DNA from: Akebia trifoliata
Lineage: Eukaryota; Streptophyta; Magnoliopsida; Ranunculales; Lardizabalaceae
Assembly: GCA_017979445.1 (NCBI GenBank)
Contig: CM030706.1
Coordinates: 7,605,595-7,669,594, forward strand
Length of the DNA stretch: 64,000 nucleotides
Reading direction: 5' to 3'
Under the pieces are notes generated by a model. That model saw only the letters and a list, made by a program, of their open reading frames with translations, made no database searches and was not told the origin of the DNA. This document shows, piece after piece, positions 49,401 to 58,400 of the stretch. A program made the position numbers and the translations under genes. Numbering within the stretch: position 1 is the stretch's first letter; each line of letters opens with the position of its first letter.

Positions 49401-52400
49401 TTTGGGGTTGTTCCATTGGGGGTTGAAGGTGTTGAACCATTTCAGTTAAAGCCTCTTCGAAGGTGTTCCATCTCATCTTGCGGATTAGGACGTCGTGTTG
49501 CCCCATTTCCTTCCGGATTAATAGAGACATTGACAGGTCCCCAGCCACGTTGATTTCATCCTCGTGGTTTATTCATTTTAAATAACTGATGACACAACTT
49601 CAATAGTCGAACACTAAAATTTTCAGATATGAAATTGAAAAACAGATCTGAAAATCCGCAACTTCAATAGATCTGAAAAAATCTGCAATTTTTCACAGAT
49701 CTAAAATTAGATGAACTTCTCTCCAAATTAAATTGCATTCCCTTTGCTCTGATACCAAATGATGCAACCAGATTTGGAAATTTAGACTATTTTGTGTGAA
49801 AACTTCAAGAGAAGTTGAGAAGTTAAGTAAGAAGAGAAAAATATTTCTTCAATCTATTTTATTCAACTAAAACTGGTTTACAACTACATTTGATGGCCTA
49901 TTTAAAGGCAAAACAGAAACATAATCTAACTCACTCACTCCAACAACTAACTATTTTAGGTTGTACTAACCAAAATAGTAAACAACTGACTCACTAACTA
50001 ACTAACTTGGACTGCATCACCTGCTCTACTTCATGTCCTTACTCTAACATCTAACTAACTTGGACTGCATCACCTGGTCTACTTCATGTCCCTATTCTCA
50101 ATTCCTAATATTGTCAAAGGTAGGATTGAAATATTAGTTAGAAACTTTCTGTAAAATGATAGAGAAGGAAATCAAAAGTTTCATTTGGTGAAGTCGAAAT
50201 TGATGTTCTCTAAAAAAAGAATGGTGGTTTATGGATTAGGGGATTTAAATGCATGAACACTGCATTACTACCCTAGTGGTTATGAAGGTTCGGGACAAAG
50301 CATGATCGTTTGTAGAAGAGGATCATTAAAGAAAAATATGGGGAGAGGATCTATGGGTGGGAGATCGAAGATTCAAAATTATCTTCTGGTTGTAGTGTTT
50401 GGAAAAGTATCATGAAGATTCTACCAGACTTCCATAAGAGGATTTCCTTCAAGGTGGTGAGGGAGAAAGTCAAATTTTTTGGAGGATAGGTGGTCCGGTG
50501 ACTTGCTTTGTTTTTGCAATTCCCACCACTATTTTCTGTTTCATCTAAAAAAGAACAAACTATTGACTCTTTCATTATTCACAATGGAAGTGAGTTGTCA
50601 CATGGCTTTGAATTTAGAAGAGGTTTTAATGATTTGGAGGTTCAGAACATTGCCAACCTAATTAATCTAATTTCACATGTTCCTATGGTGCTATCGGAAG
50701 AAGATTGAAGGGAATGGATATGTAATATGGAGAAGTCTTTCTCGGTTAATTCTTGATGTTCTTCCTTATCACTGAGATCCCTTGTGGATTCTCTAGTTGT
50801 TTCTAGTTAGGGTCCCATACTACCTTTGAAGGTGTTTTTTTTTTCTTTCTTAGGTAGTCTCTTTGGATCAAATCCTTACCAAAAATTATTTGATAAATCA
50901 CAATTTGGTTATGCTTAATTTTTTATATTTTTTGTTGTAAATCTGCTGGTGGGTCGGTAGATCATTTTGTTATTCATTGTTTGTTTGTTGGGGAGATCTG
51001 GTTTTGCTTCCTATCCTTGTTCTGGGCTCCTTAGGTTTTACACTTATAAAAAAATAATAACTGGTCAAAAAGATGATTATCTACCGTTAGAGTTCTTATT
51101 TAATGTCATGTGGGCCCAATACTTATGCCTCCATACTTTTAACTCAAGAGTCCATATTCTATACTTCCCGTAGTCAGGTTGTATGCCTAACTCTTCCACA
51201 TACATTAATGCCATGTGTCCAACGTCCCCAATTAGTAATGATCTCATTTATTTTCTGATACATTGAATGTCAATTAATGGTACGTATGGTGTTAATGTAT
51301 ATGAAGGACCAATCTTTATAAGTATCCGATACCTCTCGTTCCAAATACTTCCACTACAAAGACTAGTTCTATGTTCCTCAATTCAGCTCTTAGGGTTTTA
51401 TATCCCGTAAATAGCTAGGAAAATAACATGTATCTTTATGTTTTTTGAACTATTCACTAAAAGTAGCCCTTTGGCTTTTAGTTCCTTTAAGAATTTTGGG
51501 TTGCTTGAACTAGACCTGGAAGCAATGTTCTTAGATTTTTCACTATTATTTGGCATTAGTGGGCCTTTCTCATACTTGAGATGTGTTGTCTTCAAATCGG
51601 GTGGTTTTCTCAATTGTTCTGAAGCATAACATACACTTTCTGCACTGATCCTAAAAGCTGAAGTTGATGCTCTTGCAATTCTTTTTCTATGTTAGGGTAC
51701 TGTTCTGAGGTGAGCATGATAGATATTTTACATGCCTTATCATTCTATTTTGCATTTTTTTTTTTTTTTTGGGGGTCAATTTAACAGGAATTCCCAGCCG
51801 CTTTTGTGTCCTTCAAGTCCCGGTATGGTGCTGCAATTGCTTTGCACATCCAACAGTCAGTTAATCCTACAGAGTGGGTCACAGAACAAGCACCTGAGTG
51901 TGCCGATGTTTATTGGCCCTTTTTTTCTGCGTCATTCATGAAGAGATGGATTTCTAAGTTGGTGGTTATTGTCGCTACGGTTCTCCTGTCGGCGCTATTC
52001 CTTGTGTTTGTGGTATTTGTGCAAGGTCTTGCCAATCTGAATCAGTTGGAGACTTATCTGCCATTTCTCAAAGGCATATTGGCTATGTAAGTGGTTACTT
52101 TGTCTTCAGTTGTGCCCTCTTAAAATAGCCTTTTTCGGTTCACTTTATTATATCTCCAATTGTTGTACGATTTTTATGTAATTGGACCCATGTTTTTTCT
52201 CACATGACATGGTTGGATCCTTCCTTCTTAAATTTTTAAGCTAGTTCATCTTATTATATTACTTAAATTATTAAGGCATTAAATTTTGGTATCAAGGAGT
52301 ATTTTCACCTCTCAGGGTAGGGAAATTTTCAATCCAATGTGGAAATAATGCATTCTTCCGGGAAATATTGGCAATATCGTGGAAATGAGGGAATTATTGA

Positions 52401-55400
52401 GAATGTTTTCATTGAACATTCATGATGTTCTGTTACAATCATGAAAACACACTCGAGTCATAAAACTACAAAAGGCAATCACATATAGTGATGAATGAAT
52501 GTCCATGGTATCTATTTCACCATGGCCAAGTTATCTAAGAACTTATCAGCTAAACATTGCAATGACCATACATGAAATAATCATGTTATTTAAGTGCATA
52601 AAGCTAAATACAGATACCATGTAATTATGAGGACCTAAATTTCCCCTATACCCTCGACACTTGATTAATTGCCCCCAAGGTTCAAAACTTTGTTTCATTT
52701 TGGAATGCATCATTCTAGCTGAGTCCATCTTGGATAGTCTCGGTAAACTTTTCGAGACGAACCTAGAAAAATCAAAATTTCTGCAAGTTTAGTTTAGATC
52801 CTTGGAAGGCAAAATGCATACTCATACACAGACAAAAAATACAATCAAATGTTGGTAGAGTCTTGATGAAAAATGGAAAGTAATTAACTGAATTAAAAGG
52901 AGGAAATTATTCTCTGCCTTCCCTTCAACCCATTACATCGTTTTAAAGACTCGTGTCTCAGATCTCTCCTAAGAAATAGGAACAGACTAAGAAAAATTCA
53001 AAATTCAAAATTCAAAAGATAATAACAGATCCTAAACTAATTTGCAGATTTATTGACTCAATCACATCCTACATGGCAGGATAAGATGTTGGAGGCGTAA
53101 CAATACTTCCCCGTTGCGGTCTGACTTGTCCTCAAGTCGCAAAGTCCAAAACTCGGCTCACAAATTCTTCATAGAACTCCCATGTAGCATCTTCTGCTGG
53201 ACAGCCCTCCCATTGAATCAGCAACTTAGTACTAGCACGCTTTTGATGTTTGAAGACTCCACGATCCAGAATTTTTGTTGGACGCCAAGCATGTGACTCT
53301 AATTCGGACAAACATGGAAGAGTTGTGCTTGGAGAAATTGAGTCACCAATTCGATTCTTGAGTAAAGATACGTGAAAAACCGGGTGAATCCTTGATCCTT
53401 TTGATAGTGCAAGCTTATATGTGATGGTTCCAATATGAGCTTGGACTCGACTTATGGACCCTCTTGTACTTCAGAGAGTGTTGGCAATAAGGTTGGAGCT
53501 TAAGAAAAACCCAATCACCTACATTGAATACTCGTTCTGCACATTTTCGATCAACCTGTGTTTTCATTCGATTCTGGGCAGCATAAAGAGTGTCCTTTAA
53601 AAATTTAAGGAGCTGGTCACGATCACATAGTGCAGTATCAACAACATGTACACTTGTGGATGTAAGTGTCTATAAGTGGTGGTAGACGTCCATATGCTGC
53701 TTGAAAGGGTGACATTTTGATAGTGCCGTGGTAAGAGGTATTGTACCAGAATTCTGTCCGAGGAAGATACTTGATCCATTGATGGGGATGATGTCCTGCA
53801 AAACACTGTAGATATTGCTTGATAGATCGATTAACAACCTCTGTTTGTCCATCAGATTGGGGATGATAAGTTGTACTTTTGCATTACTTAGTGCCTTGCA
53901 ATTGAAAGTAAGCCTCCCAGAATTGACTGATGAAAACAGGATCCCTATCACTGATGATAGATCTGGGAATGCCATGTAGTTTAGCAACATCACAAAGGAA
54001 AAATTCTGCTATGATTGAAGCTTTGTAGGGTGTGACAATGGAGTGAAATGGGCATACTTATTGAATCAATCAACAACGACCATGATGGAAGTCTTATGGG
54101 CCGAATTAGGCAGCCCATCAATAAAATCCATAGACACATCAGTCCATACTTTGCAACGGATTGGTAAAGGTTTCATATTTCACATGTTGGCATACTTCGC
54201 ACTCCGCCACATACCATTTGGTAGCCTTTTTTAGGCTTTTCCAATAGAGAGTGGTTGAGAGACCCTTTTGTAGGTGGGTAAGAAACCAGAATGTCCACCA
54301 ATTGGAGTGGCATGGAACTCATGTAAAATCCTTTGGCACCATGGGGAGTCAGATGGTAGAACAATTCAGCCTTTGTATCGCAGAATTTCATTATTGATTG
54401 AGTAGTGTGGAATCAAGTTTGGGCCATTTTTGAGTTGTTGAATGATGGTGGTAAGAGCTACATTTTGCCAATTATCTAAGAGGATCTCATCCATAGCTGA
54501 AAATATAGGGCCCATTATAATATGGGTTACAAAATATTCTTGTAAGCGGGAAAGGGCATCAACTGCAACGTTCTCCTTACCTTTGCGGTATACGATCTCA
54601 TAGTCATACCCAATGAGTCTTGTGAGCCATTTATGTTGCTCCATTGTGGGTTAACCGTTGGTCCATAGAATATTTTAAGGTTCGATGGTCCGTAAGGATC
54701 TTGAAATGTCGCCCATGCAAGTATGGATGCCACTTGGATATGGCAACGACGATAGCCATCATCTCTTTGTCGTACACCGATAAATCAAGGTATTGAGCAG
54801 CCAATGATTTGCTAAGATAAGCAATGGGTTGGCCACCTCGTGATAACACTGCACCGATGCCCAATCCAGAGGCGTCACATTCAAGTACAAACTCACGAGA
54901 GAAATCTGGTAAAGCCAAGGTGGGTGTACTAGATAAGGCCTTTTTTAGTGCTTCAAATGCTTTTTCAGCTTAAGGGGATCGATAAAAAGAGTTTTTACAG
55001 AGCATTTGATTGAGTGGAGCCGCTATCTTTCCATAATCCTTAACAAATTTCCGATAGTAATCGGTGAGACCCAAGAATCCTCGTAAGGATTTTAGAGATG
55101 AAGGCTTCGGCCATAAGTTCATAGCTTCAATTTTTGATGGATCAACTTGAACCACCATAGCTGAAATTATGTGGCCAAGATATTCTACTTACCTTTGAGC
55201 AAAAGAACATTTATTCCTCTTATAGGTGGTGCTTTTGGAGTGTGTGGGACATTATTGCTAGATAAACATGGTGGGTATCCAAATCAAGGCTATAGACGAT
55301 TATATCGTCAAAAAATACCAATACAAATTGTCGAAGGAAGGGACGAAAGACATCAATCATAAGACTTTGGAAAGTTGCCAGTGCATTTGAGAGGCGAAAT

Positions 55401-58400
55401 GGCATAACGAGAAATTCGTAATGACCTTCATGCGTTTGAAATGCAGTCTTAGGCACATCGGCTTCAATGACTCTTATTTGGTGATAACCGAATCGAAGGT
55501 CTAATTTTGAGAAGATGGAAGCTCCATGTAACTCATCTAAGAATTCATCAATTATTGGAATCGGATATCTGTCTTTGACCGTGATATGGTTAAGAGCACG
55601 GTAATCAACGCAAATGCGCCACGTCCCGTCTTTCTTTCTTTCTTTTTATCCAAAAGAACCGGTGTAGAAAATGGGCTTGTGCTAGGTCTAATGATGCCGG
55701 CATCGCACATTTCTCTTACCAATATTTCGATTGAATTTTTTTGTAAGTGGGATACCTATAAGGCCTGACATTGGTAGGGGTACTACCAAGCAACAATGGA
55801 ATGCGATGGTCTTGACATCAATGAGGCGGCAACTCACTTGGTTCGGCAAATATATCAGAAAATTGTTGCAGTAGTGAGAAAACTGACGGTTCTAGTTGCG
55901 ACTCCTTAGTTGGAAGAGAATGCAAGAGACATATGTACAGTCCTTGCCTTTGTTGCAAGAGTAGATGATGAAATTCTGAATCATCATTCATTGTATCAAG
56001 GATGAAGAAATGCCTCTGAGAATGACTTGATGTTGTTGGTGTTTGAACCTCATAGTTAGTTTACCGAAATCCCAAGTAATGACTCCAAGGGTTGGCAACC
56101 ATTCCGTGCCAAAAATCACTTCATAACCGCTTACAGGTAATATGAAAAAATCTGAAATGAATGAGTGCCCTTGAAGAGATAATTCCACTTTGTTGCAACA
56201 ACCGGGACTTTGCACCTTGTAGTCGTTAGCCACTGTGATACTAATCGGATTAGTGCGAGTTATAACCAGACCACATTGCTTGGCGATGTGTGGGTGGAGG
56301 CAGTTATGAGTTGATCCAAAATCAACTAAGATAGTGACTACTGTTTTTTTTTAATTCATCCAAAAGCTGCATAGATCCTGACCGTTGTGTAACCGCTAAG
56401 GCATTTAAAGAGACTTCAATAGCGGATGTGTCATCATGTTCTTGCTCAGATGCAACATTAGATTCGTTCTCTTCCTCCATCTCAAGAAGCAACAATTGCG
56501 GCTTCTTGCAATGATGGCTAGGGAGAAAGTGCTCATGGCAGTTGAAGCACAACCCTTTGAGTCTACGTTCTTGCTGCTCAGCCATACTCAACCGTCACAT
56601 AGGTAATGGTAGTATTTCAACAGGTGGGGATTTGTTGGAGTTTGTCCTGTCCATGTTGCGGGTGGATTTGGTATAGTCGGAGTTGATGGTATAGATGGTT
56701 GAGGCAAGGGACGTGCGGTACGGATCGGTTGTCGTCGTGATACGGTAGAAACAATTGCGGTAATTGCTTCTTCTTGTTGTTTAGCAACTATGCAAGCTTG
56801 AACTAGTGTGAGAGGATTTAGCAACTTAACTCCAACTCGAATGTCCTCATGTAAGCCTGAAATGAAGCAACGTTCAGGCAAGACAAGGCTTCGGTTGGCA
56901 AGCCTCTCAAATCTAGCTTGATAGTTGTAGACAGTAGTGGTCTGGTGTAGTTTAGATAACGTCCCTTCAGGATCATCATCTTCAGTGGAGCCAAACCACG
57001 AACACAAAGCACGACAGAATGCGTTCCAAGAGGGTCGTCCCACTGTCCTTGCCTGCCACTGGTACCATGGAATGACATCCCCAATAAGGTGAGCAGATGC
57101 TAAGTCAACCATGTTTTCATCAGGAACGCCATTCAATCCTTGGTATTGTTGTGCTCGAAAAACCCATCCCTTCGGGTCATTGGTGGGAAAATTAAGGCGT
57201 ATGGGGCGGCCTTGGAAACCATTGAAGAGGGGTTGAGCTTGATGTGTTGGCTGTCAAGGAAGCGAAACAGGAGGTTCATCGTGTGGAGGTGGCCTTGGCT
57301 GTGGAAGATCCTTAGTGAGGCTGCTCTGGATTGAGAGAACAGCTGCTGAGAGTTCCCCCATTCGCGTAGTCAGATCGGCGATCTCTTGCCAATTGATTTG
57401 AAGTTCATATTTGAGTGCATTGGCAGAGTGGGGACGACCTTGTTGAAGCCTGGTGGTGGTGGCGTCGTCATGGTCTTAGGATTAATGGCTCTGATACCAA
57501 AATGGTAGTCTTGTTGAAAAATGGAAAGTAATTAACTAAATTAAGAGGAAATTCTTCTCTGCCTTCCCTTCAACCCATTACATCCTTTTAAAGACTCTTG
57601 TCTCAGATCTCTCCTAAGAAATAGGGACAAACTAACAAAAATTCAAAATTCAAAATTCAAAAGATAATAACAGATCCTGAACTAATTTGCAGATTTATCA
57701 CATCTTACACGGCAGGATAAGATGTTGGAGGCGTAACAAATGTGTTTAGATACATTTAAAAAAAGAAGAAGAAGAGGGAGATTTGAATCTCTGCAAAACA
57801 CGACCATTCGAAGGACAATAGTGCATCAGCAAGAGAGAGAGTTCATGCTGCCTTAGATCAGTCAAACTCGAGAAAAGCGCTGGTCTCTTACTCTCTTTAG
57901 GGTATTATAGATAAAATATTTGGTTTGTATTTTAAGGAGTTGGGTAGGTATAACCAAGGTTTAAATCTTGTTTCGAGGCCATGTTTAGGTCAAGGAGAAA
58001 ATCAAAATGGTCTCAGCCGAATTTTGACCATGACTAAAAGTCCAGGTTTATTTTGCACCCGTATGAATGATTGATTGACAGATTCATTGACCAATGAATA
58101 ATTTTGATTGCCCCAAGGAAACAGAAAAGTAAACTATCATGATTTGAGTTTTCTTGCCTTTCAATATAAGCATTTTTTGACTAGCCTATAAACTATTATA
58201 GACTGGCCCAGTCCAACCCGACAAATGACCAAGTCATGCCCAATCCTAGCATAGACCAGGGCAAGACCAAGTTTTTTTTCCCTGACAGAAACATTACCTT
58301 GGGAGAAAATTATGAACTTTGGCTCATTGATTGATATTAGTTGTTTTCTCCAATTATGTGTGCATTTTGTGGATACGGGTGCTTGATTGCTTATTGAAAC

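Larger units (their letters stand above)
40123..50072 (-). mobile_element. Ty3/gypsy retrotransposon 1, split by copia 2
   Basis: Minus-strand element inside LINE 2, with LTRs at 40123-40420 and 49760-50019. The target duplication is CCTGG (40118-40122 and 50073-50077). A tRNA-Met primer site lies at 49746-49757 and a polypurine tract next to the left LTR. Gag, protease, RT, RNase H and the integrase end are recognisable in gypsy order. Much of the integrase is deleted: in the frame the RNase H block ending QATKHWG passes directly to [12 protein letters not shown], which lies well inside integrase. Copia 2 interrupts RNase H at 41152-46802. It is defective. Confidence 0.9.
39632..51054 (+). 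mobile_element. L1-type LINE 2, 5'-truncated and split by gypsy 1
   Basis: The left piece (39632-40122) begins at the RT motif [17 protein letters not shown] and runs through [12 protein letters not shown] and [13 protein letters not shown]. The right piece (50073-51054) continues exactly: the codons across the break read [20 protein letters not shown] once the gypsy element and one CCTGG duplicate are removed. Later pieces include [20 protein letters not shown]. It ends in an A-rich tail at about 51041-51054. The catalytic FADD is changed to FAYD. It is 5'-truncated, as is usual for LINEs. Confidence 0.85.
37879..51787 (+). other. HYP1 intron 4 with nested transposons; expected exon not found
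   Basis: 13.9 kb. It contains LINE 2 (39632-51054), into which Ty3/gypsy element 1 (40123-50072) inserted, into which copia 2 (41152-46802) inserted. Homologues have one further exon of about 60 codons here (the charged part of the cytosolic loop between KLHGLT and EFPAAF). I searched 37879-39631 and 51055-51787 by eye in three frames and found nothing resembling it. Confidence 0.7.
52853..57738 (-). mobile_element. Chromodomain-type Ty3/gypsy retrotransposon 2
   Basis: 4886 bp, minus strand. LTRs at 52853-53102 and 57503-57738, both bounded by TG...CA (TGGTAG...GTAACA), with the target duplication AATGT (52848-52852 and 57739-57743). The tRNA-Met primer site is at 57487-57499. Gag, protease, RT, RNase H, integrase and a C-terminal chromodomain are recognisable in that order, which marks a chromovirus. 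The small size and short LTRs suggest the Reina lineage (inference). Frameshifts in Gag, RT and integrase leave it defective. Confidence 0.93.
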
